From Lachnoclostridium phytofermentans (lineage in GTDB: Bacteria > Bacillota > Clostridia > Lachnospirales > Lachnospiraceae), in NCBI RefSeq assembly GCF_000733755.1, contig NZ_JPOF01000001.1, positions 124,001 through 188,000 of the forward strand: 64,000 nt of DNA. Direction: 5' to 3'. The notes under the pieces are model-generated. The model saw only the letters and a program-made list of their open reading frames with translations. It did not search any database and was not told where the DNA came from. Below, one piece after another: positions 36,069-45,086 of this stretch (positions within the stretch are counted from its first letter, which is position 1; each line of letters opens with the position of its first letter). The position numbers and the translations under genes are program-made.

Positions 36069-36908
36069 TTATAAAGATTGAATACCGTTATCTGATATCT
36101 TTATCTTATTTTCCTTCATTAAGTGGCCAATCGCGCGCTTGAACGCATTCTTGCTGAGATTAAATTCTTTTTTTATATCCTCTGGTTCTGACTTATCATG
36201 AAAAGGAAGAAAACCGCCTGCTGAGTTTAGTTTTTCATATATAAGCTCTGCATCTGTATCAAGCTGTAAGTGAGTCTTTTCACGAAGACTAAGATCAAGC
36301 TTACCGTCAGCTTGTACCATAGTAACACGTGCTGTAATTGTTTGTCCTGGATTTAGCTTTACATGAAGTTCCTTGTTTGGAATCAAAGCTGAGTATTTGT
36401 TATCAACAGCAACAAATGCACCGAAGGCTGGAATGATTTCATATACGATACCAGTAACCTTATCATCTTTTTGATATGGAGAATTCGTTTGTAACAAGTC
36501 ATAAATCTTCATGGTTGCACAAAGACGCTTACTTTTATCGATATAGAGGCTTACTAAAACCTCTTCCTCGGCCATCACAGGATGTGTCTGTTCTTTAAAT
36601 GGTAAAAATAAATCTTTTGCAATACCCCAATCTAAGAAGGCGCCAATAGAAGTAACCTCTTTTACTTTTAACATAGCAATCTCTTTTAAGGTAAGCTTTG
36701 GGGTGGTAAGTGTTGCGATTGGGCGATCTTCTGAGTCTTTATATACAAAAACTGAGAGTTGATCTCCGACTTTTGTTCCTGGTTCCAATTGATTTTTTGG
36801 AAGCAGAATGGTTTCTTCTTTTCTAGTATCCGCATCGTCAGCTAGATAAACACCAAAATCCGTCGTTTTAACAACAGTAAGTGTTTGAATTTTTCCTAAT
36901 TGAATCAT
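36069..36908 (-). CDS. cvfB: CvfB-type S1 RNA-binding protein
   Basis: 279 residues: three S1-like beta-barrels in sequence (about 5-60; 65-130 with VTSIGAFLDWG; 145-215 with VYEIIPAFGAFVAV) and a C-terminal winged helix (EDIKKEFNLSKNAFKRAIGHLMKENKI). This is the YitL/CvfB layout. The family binds RNA and affects virulence gene expression in Staphylococcus; its role in clostridia is unknown. GAAAGGA precedes ATG 36908. It is 12 bp downstream of the thioesterase gene on the same strand, so the two are cotranscribed. Confidence 0.88.
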   Translation of the reverse strand: MIQLGKIQTLTVVKTTDFGVYLADDADTRKEETILLPKNQLEPGTKVGDQLSVFVYKDSEDRPIATLTTPKLTLKEIAMLKVKEVTSIGAFLDWGIAKDLFLPFKEQTHPVMAEEEVLVSLYIDKSKRLCATMKIYDLLQTNSPYQKDDKVTGIVYEIIPAFGAFVAVDNKYSALIPNKELHVKLNPGQTITARVTMVQADGKLDLSLREKTHLQLDTDAELIYEKLNSAGGFLPFHDKSEPEDIKKEFNLSKNAFKRAIGHLMKENKIKISDNGIQSL

Positions 36909-36920
36909 AGTAATTCCTTT

Positions 36921-37634
36921 CTATTCTATAGTGCCATGAAAGGCAACGTTTACATAGGGATGTCCTTCTTTATCAGAGAGAACAACAGTAATACAGTCCT
37001 TAGTTTTGGAGATGCTTGGATAAATGATATCTCCTAAAAGAGCTGACTTTCGATAATCTGCTCTCATTTGCTTAATCTGAAAATTCTCATCAACATAATC
37101 AGAAGCCATTCGGATATACTGAGCATTGTTTACATGATTTAATACATCAATATAGGATGGCATGACAGTAAATGGAGGCAAGGAAGTTAATTCCTTCGGA
37201 ACGATAATTTTACGCTCGGCATACTCCATTTTATAAGCTGGTTCATTTTGATAAGCCTGATAATCTTCCTCTGTAATCTTAACGGGACGATTTAGTTTCG
37301 TATCCATGAGTACCCAAATAGAATTTGCCACCGCTGCAACTTCTTTTTTCTCATCGTAAAGAATAAAATTACGGTATCCATATATCCCATTATAATCATA
37401 TGGCCATGTTCCAATGGTAATCGGCTCACCTAGTGTAGGATAGCGATTAATCATTAATTGCCAAGAACTCATAATCCAAACGCGGGAACGCTTCGTCAAT
37501 TCAGAAATGCCGACACCCAAGGAATCTGATTGAAAATTAGAGCAATCTTGAAAATAATTGATAATGGATGACACATTCATAGTTTTATTATGGTCAACCT
37601 CGCTGTATCTTACTCTGCTGTCATAACTATACAT
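36921..37634 (-). CDS. Acyl-ACP thioesterase
   Basis: 237 residues from ATG 37634 (GGAGG seven bases upstream; an upstream in-frame ATG was rejected). Double hot-dog fold of the plant FatA/FatB-like bacterial family: first half RYSEVDHNKTMNVSSIINYFQDCSNFQSD, second half PSYIDVLNHVNNAQYIRM, holding the conserved Asn/His catalytic set. It releases fatty acids from acyl carrier protein in the cytoplasm. It forms an operon with cvfB, 12 bp apart. Chain length cannot be inferred. Confidence 0.88.
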   Translation of the reverse strand: MYSYDSRVRYSEVDHNKTMNVSSIINYFQDCSNFQSDSLGVGISELTKRSRVWIMSSWQLMINRYPTLGEPITIGTWPYDYNGIYGYRNFILYDEKKEVAAVANSIWVLMDTKLNRPVKITEEDYQAYQNEPAYKMEYAERKIIVPKELTSLPPFTVMPSYIDVLNHVNNAQYIRMASDYVDENFQIKQMRADYRKSALLGDIIYPSISKTKDCITVVLSDKEGHPYVNVAFHGTIE

Positions 37635-37933
37635 AAGTAAACCTCCACTGTATACGATTATCCCCATTATATCACGTTTCTTCCAAAAATAACAAGAGTA
37701 GAGAAATCAACTTCCGATAAGAATTATAATGTGGTATAATAGCGTTAGTAACTTTAGGGAATAGTGTAAAGATGTGAATGTTATGGTATTATTTCGATAG
37801 TTATGATGTCAGCTCGAAGAAAGTGAGTATGCATATTATAAGTGCTTGTGATTATGATATAATAAGGAAGAGAGTTAACTGTGCAACATTTTATACCCAA
37901 CATAACGAGAAATGAAAATTCAGGAGGTCTGGG
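37635..37933. other. Divergent control region, thioesterase / CPBP protease
   Basis: The plus strand holds a perfect TATAAT (37735-37740) with a weak -35 (TTCCGA, 37712-37717) 17 bp before it, and a second TATAAT near 37857. I see no further structure. Confidence 0.4.
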
Positions 37934-39109
37934 ATGAATTACGTTAGAAGAATAAATATAGTATTCCTGTGTACCGTAGCTACTATATTTGTTTCAAGTT
38001 TTATATCTTTTGGAAATATTACATCAAATGGTGCCATCTTGTTATTGCTATCGCAGGCAATCATAGCAGGTCCTTCCATTGTTTTTCTCATTATAGAAAG
38101 TAGAAGACTAAGGAGTTTATCGGATGGGATTAGTTCGGATTATCAGAGAAGTAGTTCTATGAACTACTCTATGGGATATGACAGTCACAAAGGGAAAAAT
38201 AGCATTCGTGAGCAATTATGCTTTCACAAGGTATCTTTGCCGAATGTGTTATGGCTAATATTATTTACAATCTGTATCACTCCAGCTATTAATTTTGTAA
38301 ATGCAATCTCTCGTATGTTCTCGGTAGCTGCAATTAATGATACGATGTTAAATATTACTCAAAATAATTCCTACCTATTTGCATTATTCTGTGTTGCTTT
38401 TGTACCTTGTGTAATGGAGGAAATCGTATACCGAGGTCTATTTTACCAAGGGTATCGAAGAGTGCATCCTCTTGGAGCAGCTTTTTTATCTGCTTTCTTA
38501 TTTGGAATCTTGCATGGTAACTTGAATCAGTTTTGCTATGCATTTGTTATGGGAATTATATTTGCTTTTGTTATAGAAGCAACGGATTCACTTCTTTCGA
38601 CGATGATTATTCATTTTATTATGAATGGTTGGTCGATTACCTTACTATATGCGATTCCAAGATTATTTGAGTACTTAAAGAACATGGCAAATGATGCAAT
38701 CGCGCGTGGTGACCAGGAGCTTGCAAATTCTATTACGAGATTACTAGGAACTGACAACTTTGATTTTAACCAGATATTTCAAGAGAGCGCCAATACAGTA
38801 TTAACAGATATGAATCTGTTTGATATTATCAGAACCTATGGACTTACTGCTTTACTAGGCGGTGCTCTTGCGTTTTTAATTTATCGTAAGATAGCAAAAA
38901 ATACGGGAAGATATGAATATATTAAGAGTTTATTTTCAAAGAATAAGGATGATATAATAGAAAGAAATCATGAAATTTCTGGTTATGGGTATAAAGGCGA
39001 AGGGAAAGTAAAAGCTAGTGCCTTATTTACCCTCCCTCTTTGGATTGCAATCGCAATCTGCGTCTTTAATTTAGTGATGGGTGAACTTATCCTTCAAGGT
39101 ATTATTTAA
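37934..39109 (+). CDS. CPBP-family intramembrane glutamic protease
   Basis: 391 residues with about eight membrane segments. The CPBP (Rce1-like/ABI) motifs are in order: EEIVYRGLFYQGYRR (EExxxR), FGILHGN (FxxxH) and IIHFIMNGW (HxxxN). They build the glutamate active site within the membrane. Such enzymes cleave membrane peptides or protect against bacteriocins; the substrate is unknown. There is a hydrophilic Ser/Tyr-rich insert at ~68-92 and a C-terminal membrane helix. AGGAGG precedes the ATG. Its last 4 bp overlap the tail of the convergent yjfB. Confidence 0.88.
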   Translation: MNYVRRINIVFLCTVATIFVSSFISFGNITSNGAILLLLSQAIIAGPSIVFLIIESRRLRSLSDGISSDYQRSSSMNYSMGYDSHKGKNSIREQLCFHKVSLPNVLWLILFTICITPAINFVNAISRMFSVAAINDTMLNITQNNSYLFALFCVAFVPCVMEEIVYRGLFYQGYRRVHPLGAAFLSAFLFGILHGNLNQFCYAFVMGIIFAFVIEATDSLLSTMIIHFIMNGWSITLLYAIPRLFEYLKNMANDAIARGDQELANSITRLLGTDNFDFNQIFQESANTVLTDMNLFDIIRTYGLTALLGGALAFLIYRKIAKNTGRYEYIKSLFSKNKDDIIERNHEISGYGYKGEGKVKASALFTLPLWIAIAICVFNLVMGELILQGII

Positions 39110-39282
39110 CACTTAACGTCAATGGTTTGACCAAGGTTAGGTGCTACGGATTGCTCCATTAGCTTTGTGATATTTTCACCCATCTGCTTTATGGAACTTA
39201 GATTCATCGATAACACAGCAGTGTTAACCTGAGTCATAAGGTTTGCTTGGCTACTCGCCATGGATAAAGCAGCGATATCCAT
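39106..39282 (-). CDS. yjfB: YjfB-family putative motility protein (58 aa)
   Basis: A short gene: ATG 39282, stop 39106-39108, with AAAGGTGG seven bases upstream. The protein begins MDIAALSMASSQANLMTQV and continues AVLSMNLSSIKQMGENITKLME to APNLGQTIDVKC. This is the pattern of the small YjfB family (helical, with SxxxQ-type start) found in flagellated Firmicutes and annotated as putative motility protein. Its stop overlaps the stop of the CPBP gene by 4 bp. The function is unproven; linkage to motility rests on the family name and the flagellar genes in the window. Confidence 0.8.
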   Translation of the reverse strand: MDIAALSMASSQANLMTQVNTAVLSMNLSSIKQMGENITKLMEQSVAPNLGQTIDVKC

Positions 39283-39388
39283 AGATATACCACCTTTCTG
39301 TGTGTATACACATGTGTTACATCGACATATTAGATAGGAAACTTTAGCGAAAAATTGCTTATTATAGTATTGTAAAGGAGTGTTGAGT

Positions 39389-40315
39389 ATGAATAAAACA
39401 ATTCATGACCTGGCCATTATAGGTTCAGGACCAGCAGGATTAACTGCAAGTATTTATGCATCAAGAGCAGAGTTAAGTACCATAGTGATTGAAAAGGAAC
39501 CAATGAGTGGCGGTCAAATCATTAATACGTATGAAGTGGATAACTATCCTGGAATTCCAGGAATCGGTGGATTTGATTTGGCTGTTAAATTTAGAGAGCA
39601 TAGCGATAAACTTGGTGCTACTCATGTTTACGGTGAAGTGACAGCATTTGAAGTAGAGGATGGTATTAAAAAAATCGTTCTGGACAATGGGGAAGAGTAT
39701 TACTCAAAATCACTTATTATTGCAACTGGAGCTGCTCCTCGAAAATTAAATGTGAGTGGTGAAGCAGAATTTCAAGGAATGGGAGTGTCTTACTGTGCAA
39801 CCTGTGATGGCGCTTTCTTCCGTGGTAAGACGGTAGCAGTCGTTGGTGGTGGAGATGTAGCGGTAGAGGATGCCATCTTCCTTGCAAGAATTTGTAAAGA
39901 AGTACATGTAATTCATCGTAGAGAGGAATTCCGAGCTGCTAAAACTTTAATTACAAAGCTATTATCTTTTGAGAATGTAACCGTTCATTGGAATAGTGTG
40001 GTGGATGAAATTACTGGTACTGACGCTGTTAACGGAGTAAAGGTACGAAATGTTGTTACGAAAGAAGAATCGGAACTTAATTTGGAGGGTATATTTATAG
40101 CAGTAGGTAATGTACCGAATTCATTAGTCTATACACCTACTGTAGAAGTTGACAGAGGCGGCTATATTGTCGCAGATGAAAGTTGTGAAACGAATGTTCC
40201 TGGTGTATTCGCAGCAGGGGATATCCGTACGAAGGAACTTAGACAGGTTATTACAGCAGCATCTGATGGAGCGGTTGCGGTAACCGGTGTAGAGCGCTAT
40301 TTGAATAATATATAA
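39389..40315 (+). CDS. trxB: Thioredoxin reductase
   Basis: 308 residues from ATG 39389 (AAAGGAG nine bases upstream). FAD-binding GSGPAGLTASIYASRA at the N-terminus, redox-active CATC (YCATCDGAFFRG, about residues 134-142), NADPH-binding GGGDVAVEDAIFLA, and the C-terminal FAAGDIRTKELRQVITAASDGAVA FAD motif. It reduces thioredoxin with NADPH in the cytoplasm. It is followed by a terminator. A ferredoxin-dependent variant is possible in clostridia but the NADPH motif looks normal. Confidence 0.93.
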   Translation: MNKTIHDLAIIGSGPAGLTASIYASRAELSTIVIEKEPMSGGQIINTYEVDNYPGIPGIGGFDLAVKFREHSDKLGATHVYGEVTAFEVEDGIKKIVLDNGEEYYSKSLIIATGAAPRKLNVSGEAEFQGMGVSYCATCDGAFFRGKTVAVVGGGDVAVEDAIFLARICKEVHVIHRREEFRAAKTLITKLLSFENVTVHWNSVVDEITGTDAVNGVKVRNVVTKEESELNLEGIFIAVGNVPNSLVYTPTVEVDRGGYIVADESCETNVPGVFAAGDIRTKELRQVITAASDGAVAVTGVERYLNNI

Positions 40316-40344
40316 AAATAGTAATATAGAAATCAAACGTTATG

Positions 40345-40396
40345 ATTGGAGAATGATGTAGGGCATACCATTGCCTATGTTATTCTCCAATTTTTA
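40345..40396 (+). terminator. Intrinsic terminator of trxB
   Basis: ATTGGAGAAT (40345-40354) pairs with ATTCTCCAAT (40382-40391), with an inner AGGGCA/TGCCT stem, followed by TTTTATT. Palindrome copy D begins about 5 bp later. Confidence 0.82.
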
Positions 40397-40437
40397 TTCA
40401 TGACAAGGAAAAGTTCGCAAAGCGTGCTTTTTCTTGT
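40397..40437 (+). repeat. Dispersed palindrome family, copy D
   Basis: TTCATGACAAGGAAAAG, then GTTCGCAAAGCGTGC, then CTTTTTCTTGTT. It differs from copy C by one base in the centre. It follows the trxB terminator. Confidence 0.85.
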
Positions 40438-40735
40438 TGATACAACAGAAAGCCCTCGTTGGGTAGTTTGCATTTCGTATAAAGGTAGGATGCTCTTTGT
40501 TTTATAAGAAATTGTTGGTGGTGATGGCGCTATTTAGACAATAGAAAGCGGAATAGTTTGACAAGAGAGTACAGAAAAATTCTGATAATTGTCAGAATAC
40601 AAAGAAAATATAGAAATAAAATAATCTTCAAAAATGCTATTGACAAGAAAGAGGTTATACAAAGTGCACAAACCAATTTACATATTTGGGAATAAACAAC
40701 AAATATATAAAGGTAAGAAAAAATTATTCCAAAAG

Positions 40736-40806
40736 TTATCCACAAAAAAAACATAGAAAATGACGTACTTTAAAAGTTATGCACGGAGTTATCCACATTA
40801 TCCACA
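40736..40806 (+). promoter_or_regulatory. Cluster of DnaA boxes
   Basis: Three perfect TTATCCACA boxes at 40736-40744, 40789-40797 and 40798-40806 (the last two abut), plus a near match TTATGCACG at 40777-40785, all in one orientation. No dnaA or dnaN gene is nearby, so this is probably a DnaA-binding locus outside the origin. Confidence 0.78.
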
Positions 40807-41105
40807 GTGAATAACCACATTTGTCGTATAAAAAAATCGTGTCAAGCTCGAATATGTGTTTTGTCATATCTGTAAAATTGTACAATATGACTATTATTTT
40901 CAAAAGACGCACTTGACAATAATATTGTCGGAAAAATGAGATTTTAAAGCTTCATTTGCTCGGAATATTGTCGAATAATTTAGAATAAGTGCTTTATATA
41001 GAATATTAAAGGAGATATTGAGAGTAAAGTTGAAACAAAATTCGACCAATTATAAAATGAGTGGGACAATTTGATGAAAATATGATAATTTTTGGACAGA
41101 AGGGC

Positions 41106-41134
41106 TTGTCTAAGATTTTAAATAGTGGTATAAT
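41106..41134 (+). promoter_or_regulatory. Candidate sigma-A promoter of hpf
   Basis: TTGTCT (41106-41111), 17-bp spacer, TATAAT (41129-41134), about 85 bp before the start codon. Confidence 0.68.
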
Positions 41135-41219
41135 AACAGTAACATAAAGAAAGACATAAAGGATCATAATTCACTGTCTAGCTTATGTTGGAATATCAGA
41201 CGATAAGGAGTTGGTCAGT

Positions 41220-41756
41220 ATGCGTTATATAATCAGCGGTAAGAATATTGATGTAACAGAGGGACTTAAGAGTGCAATCTATGAGAAGATCGGAAAGTTG
41301 GAAAAATATTTTAATCCAGAGACAGAGATTCATGTTACATTGAGTGTTGAAAGAGATCGTCAGAAAATTGAAGTTACTATTCCTATGAAAGGTAATATCG
41401 TTAGAGCAGAACAAGTAAGCAGTGATATGTATGCTTCCATAGATCTTGTTGAAGAAGTAATTGAGAGACAACTTAAAAAGTATAAAAATAAACTGATAGA
41501 CATGAAACAGTCTTCAGCAAACTTTAATCCATCCTTTTTTGAAGAGGACGAAAGCGACGTAAGCGATGAAGAGGAAATTAACATTACTCGTGTAAAGAGA
41601 TTCGCTATGAAGCCAATGGATGCAGAAGAAGCTTGTGTACAGATGGAGCTTCTTGGACATAGCTTCTACGTTTTCCGCAATGCAGAAACCGATGAAGTAA
41701 ATGTAGTTTATAAGAGAAAGGGTAATTCTTACGGTTTAATTGAGCCTGAATTCTAG
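41220..41756 (+). CDS. hpf: Ribosome hibernation-promoting factor, long form
   Basis: 178 residues from ATG 41220 (AAGGAG nine bases upstream). The N-terminal ~100 residues are the S30AE/YfiA domain (MRYIISGKNIDVTEGLKSAI...IDLVEEVIERQLKKY). After an acidic linker (EEDESDVSDEEE), the C-terminal domain has VKRFAMKPMDAEEACVQMELLGHSFYVFRNAETDEVNVVYKRKGNSYGLIEPEF. This is long HPF, which pairs 70S ribosomes into inactive 100S dimers in stationary phase. secA follows after a structured spacer. Confidence 0.94.
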   Translation: MRYIISGKNIDVTEGLKSAIYEKIGKLEKYFNPETEIHVTLSVERDRQKIEVTIPMKGNIVRAEQVSSDMYASIDLVEEVIERQLKKYKNKLIDMKQSSANFNPSFFEEDESDVSDEEEINITRVKRFAMKPMDAEEACVQMELLGHSFYVFRNAETDEVNVVYKRKGNSYGLIEPEF

Positions 41757-42143
41757 GAGGCGAAGGGGTAGTTCCTTAAAATTTAACTGAAAGAACGTAT
41801 CGGTAGTTAAGAGCTTAAATGAAATCATACAAATGAATTTAGAGTGCTAACATGCATATAGATAAGGCTGTTGTTAAGTAAGACAAAGGGAAAGACCTTT
41901 GGAACGCTTAGTAACAGCCTTGTTATATTGGAAGAACAATGCACACAGACCAAGTAATTTATTGTTGAATAGTAGAGGTGTAAATGATACAATAGAATCT
42001 ATAGGGTTTAAAAGCGATGGTAGGCGCGAAATAAGATACACATCAAGTTGTAGAGTCCGCATGCTTACCTGCTTTATTCGTTCTAACCTTGATTGGGAGA
42101 ACGCATGGGGCTTTACAATGAAATGTTAGGAGTGAAAACGTAA
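41757..42143 (+). other. Structured hpf-secA spacer
   Basis: It holds a 15-bp stem AAGGCTGTTGTTAAG (41864-41878) with CTTAGTAACAGCCTT (41907-41921) and an apical CAAAGG/CCTTTG stem, without a clean T-run. Downstream is a likely secA promoter. An open frame at 41899-42129 has no ribosome site and no recognisable protein. Confidence 0.55.
41965..41993 (+). promoter_or_regulatory. Candidate promoter of secA
   Basis: TTGAAT (41965-41970), 17-bp spacer, TACAAT (41988-41993), 150 bp before the start codon. Confidence 0.55.
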
Positions 42144-44720
42144 ATGGGATTAATAAAGAAACTGTTTGGAACACACAGCGAACGAGAGATAAAACTTATC
42201 CGACCAATAGCAGATAAGATAGAAGCATTAGAGCCGGAGATGATAAAACTTTCGGATGATGAACTAAGAGGCAAGACAATAGAGTTTAAGAATCGTTTGA
42301 AAAATGGTGAAACATTAGACGATATCTTAGTAGAAGCTTATGCAGTAGTTCGAGAAGCTGGGAAGAGAACCCTTGGTAATAGAGCTTATTATGTTCAGCT
42401 ACTTGGTGGTATCATTCTTCATCAGGGAAGAATCTCTGAGATGAGAACTGGTGAAGGTAAGACACTTACGTCTACATTTCCAGCATACCTTAACGCACTC
42501 GAAGGAGAAGGCGTACACATCGTAACCGTAAATGACTATCTTGCAAAGCGTGACGCTGAGTGGATGGGTGAAGTTCATCGTTTTCTTGGTTTAAGTGTTG
42601 GATGCATCTTAAACGACATGGATAATGACGAAAGAAGAAAAGCATATAATTGTGATATTACTTATGCTACGAATAACGAATTAGGTTTTGATTACTTAAG
42701 AGATAACATGGTTATTTATAAAGAGCAGCTTGTTATGAGAGATTTACACTTTGCTATCATCGATGAGGTTGACTCTGTATTAATTGATGAGGCTAGAACT
42801 CCTCTTATTATTTCTGGTCAAAGTGGTAAGTCAACAAGACTGTATGAAGCATGTGACATCTTAGCTCGTCAGTTAACCAAAGGTACAGCGAAAGAGCTTA
42901 CTAAGATGGATATCATCATGAAAGAAGATGATCAAGAAACTGGCGATTTTGTTGTCAATGAGAAGGAAAAGAACGTAAACCTTACTGCAGAGGGTGTGGA
43001 AAAGGTAGAGCGTTTCTTTAAGATAGAAAATCTTGCAGATCCTGAGAATCTTGAAATTCAGCATAACATTATCTTAGCATTAAGAGCTCATTACTTAATG
43101 GCTAAGGATAAGGATTATGTTGTGAAGGATGACGAGGTATTAATCGTAGATGACTTTACCGGACGTATTATGCCAGGTAGAAGATATTCTGACGGTTTAC
43201 ATCAGGCAATAGAAGCAAAGGAACATGTAAAGGTTAAGAGAGAGAGTAAGACACTTGCAACCATTACCTTCCAGAACTTCTTTAATAAATACGCTAAGAA
43301 ATGTGGTATGACTGGTACTGCATTAACTGAAGAAAACGAATTTCGTGAAATCTACGGAATGGACGTTGTAGAAGTACCAACCAATCGCCCAGTTGCACGT
43401 GTTGATAAAGATGATGCCGTATATCGTACCAAGAGAGAAAAATTAAATGCGGTTGTAAATGCAATTGTGGAAGCTCATAAGGCAGGACAGCCGGTGCTTG
43501 TTGGTACAATTACAATCGAAGCATCCGAAGAAATCAGTGAGTTATTAAAGAAAAAGAACATTCCTCACAAGGTATTAAATGCGAAGTTCCATGAACTAGA
43601 GGCGGAAATTATTGCAGATGCTGGCCAAAAGGGTGCTGTAACAATTGCTACTAACATGGCTGGTCGTGGTACGGATATTAAGCTTGGAGAAGGTGTAAAA
43701 GAACTTGGTGGTCTTAAGATCATCGGTACAGAGCGTCATGAATCCAGACGTATTGATAACCAGTTACGTGGTCGTTCGGGTCGTCAGGGTGATCCAGGTG
43801 AATCCTGTTTCTATATCTCATTGGAAGACGATTTGATGCGTTTGTTTGGTTCGGAACGTTTAAATACAATCTTTAAGTCCCTTGGTTTACCAGAAGGTGA
43901 GCAGATTGAGCATAAGATGTTAAGTGGTGCTATCGAGAAGGCACAAAAGAAAATCGAGGATAATAACTTTGGTATTCGTAAGAATCTTCTTGAGTACGAT
44001 AAGGTAAATAACGAGCAGCGTGAGATTATCTATGCGGAGAGACGTAAAGTATTAAATGGCGAAAGCATGAGAGATGTTATCTTTAAGATGATTACAGATA
44101 ATGTTGAATCTTGTGTAAATGCTTGTATTAGCGACGACCAACTTCCAGAAGAATGGGATTTAGCAGAGTTAAATCAGATGTTACTTCCAATTATTCCAAT
44201 GGAACCAGTGGAGTTAACGGATGATCAAATCAGACATATGAAGAAAAATGAATTAATTCATATGTTAAAAGAAAAGGCAGTGAAGCTATACGAAGAGAAG
44301 GAAGCAGAGTTCCCAGAGAAAGAGCATTTAAGAGAGGTGGAGCGTGTCGTACTTCTTCGAGTAATTGACCGTAAGTGGATGGATCATATTGATGATATGG
44401 ATCAATTACGTCAAGGTATCGGTTTACAAGCATATGGTCAGAGAGATCCTAAAACAGAATATAAGTTTAGCGGTTTTGAAATGTTTGACACGATGATTAA
44501 TGCTATTACAGAAGATACCGTAAAGGCATTAATGCATGTTCGTATCGAGCAGAAGGTAGAACGTGAAGAGGTGGCTAAGGTTACCGGTACAAACCGTGAT
44601 GAATCTGTAGCGAAAGCTCCTGTAAAGAGAGCAACCAAGAAAGTTCAGCCAAATGATCCATGCCCATGTGGAAGTGGAAAGAAATATAAGCATTGCTGTG
44701 GTGGAGTTGGAAGAATCTAA
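42144..44720 (+). CDS. secA: Preprotein translocase ATPase SecA
   Basis: 858 residues. Nucleotide-binding fold 1: [20 protein letters not shown] (Walker A) and [17 protein letters not shown] (Walker B DEAR). The preprotein cross-linking domain follows, then NBF2 with [11 protein letters not shown] and [21 protein letters not shown], the helical scaffold, and a C-terminal SEC-C zinc motif [14 protein letters not shown]. It drives protein export through SecYEG. GGAGTG precedes the ATG. Length is normal, with one SecA visible here. prfB follows downstream, as in many Firmicutes, but after a repeat-filled gap. Confidence 0.97.
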   Translation: MGLIKKLFGTHSEREIKLIRPIADKIEALEPEMIKLSDDELRGKTIEFKNRLKNGETLDDILVEAYAVVREAGKRTLGNRAYYVQLLGGIILHQGRISEMRTGEGKTLTSTFPAYLNALEGEGVHIVTVNDYLAKRDAEWMGEVHRFLGLSVGCILNDMDNDERRKAYNCDITYATNNELGFDYLRDNMVIYKEQLVMRDLHFAIIDEVDSVLIDEARTPLIISGQSGKSTRLYEACDILARQLTKGTAKELTKMDIIMKEDDQETGDFVVNEKEKNVNLTAEGVEKVERFFKIENLADPENLEIQHNIILALRAHYLMAKDKDYVVKDDEVLIVDDFTGRIMPGRRYSDGLHQAIEAKEHVKVKRESKTLATITFQNFFNKYAKKCGMTGTALTEENEFREIYGMDVVEVPTNRPVARVDKDDAVYRTKREKLNAVVNAIVEAHKAGQPVLVGTITIEASEEISELLKKKNIPHKVLNAKFHELEAEIIADAGQKGAVTIATNMAGRGTDIKLGEGVKELGGLKIIGTERHESRRIDNQLRGRSGRQGDPGESCFYISLEDDLMRLFGSERLNTIFKSLGLPEGEQIEHKMLSGAIEKAQKKIEDNNFGIRKNLLEYDKVNNEQREIIYAERRKVLNGESMRDVIFKMITDNVESCVNACISDDQLPEEWDLAELNQMLLPIIPMEPVELTDDQIRHMKKNELIHMLKEKAVKLYEEKEAEFPEKEHLREVERVVLLRVIDRKWMDHIDDMDQLRQGIGLQAYGQRDPKTEYKFSGFEMFDTMINAITEDTVKALMHVRIEQKVEREEVAKVTGTNRDESVAKAPVKRATKKVQPNDPCPCGSGKKYKHCCGGVGRI

Positions 44721-44750
44721 TTTACACCAAGGGTAAGGTTTATGATAGAG

Positions 44751-44796
44751 AAACAAGGAAAAGCACGCCTGGCGAACTTTTCCTTGTTATGAAATA
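44751..44796 (-). repeat. Dispersed palindrome family, copy E (inverted)
   Basis: Read on the minus strand: TTCATAACAAGGAAAAG, GTTCGCCAGGCGTGC, CTTTTCCTTGTT. In that direction it is again preceded by a hairpin (44797-44821), so the hairpin-palindrome pair is inverted as a unit relative to secA. Confidence 0.82.
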
Positions 44797-44825
44797 GAAA
44801 GCGGATGTAATGTCCGCTTTCCTGT
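44797..44825. terminator. Hairpin after secA
   Basis: GAAAGCGGA/TCCGCTTTC with a short loop. Plus-strand T-run is weak (CTTTCC); in the minus direction CTATTTC follows. It may terminate secA or belong to the inverted composite element. Confidence 0.55.
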
Positions 44826-44955
44826 AGAATAAAGTGAAGTTGAAAGTTAATAGAATAAAGTGAAGTTGAAAGTTAATAGAATAAAGTGAAGTTGAAAGTT
44901 AATAGAATAAAGTGAAGTTGAAAATCTATAGAATAAAGTAATAATGAAAGTTAAC
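44826..44955 (+). repeat. 26-bp tandem repeat, about five copies
   Basis: The unit is AGAATAAAGTGAAGTTGAAA followed by GTTAAT. Copies at 44826, 44852 and 44878 are identical; 44904 and 44930 are diverged. The spacing is exactly 26 bp, not a multiple of three. It fills the secA-prfB spacer. Confidence 0.9.
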
Positions 44956-45086
44956 AGTATTAATTGAGATTGAAGCTCAAAGGAATTCCATTTTTACTTT
45001 CTAAATAGAAACCAAGATGCTGCAATACAGCAACAACCATGATAAAAATATAGTAATAAGAATATGAAAAGAAATGAGGTGGTTAG

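Larger units (their letters stand above)
40438..41219. other. Gene-free region with DnaA boxes and palindromes
   Basis: About 780 bp with no gene on either strand. It contains a DnaA-box cluster (40736-40806), small palindromes ATTGTACAAT (40878-40887) and GACAATAATATTGTC (40915-40929), a further AATATTGTCG (40963-40972), and the hpf promoter. Confidence 0.6.

Noticed and set aside
40736-40806. Chromosomal origin oriC
   Set aside because: DnaA boxes are present, but dnaA, dnaN and rpmH are absent and no strong AT unwinding element is placed as expected.
41899-42129. 76-codon open frame between hpf and secA
   Set aside because: Starts with TTG without a ribosome site, overlaps the stem-loop and the secA promoter, and has no recognisable protein features.
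44826-44955. CRISPR array
   Set aside because: The 26-bp units abut without spacers and no cas genes are present; the other tandem repeats fail in the same way.
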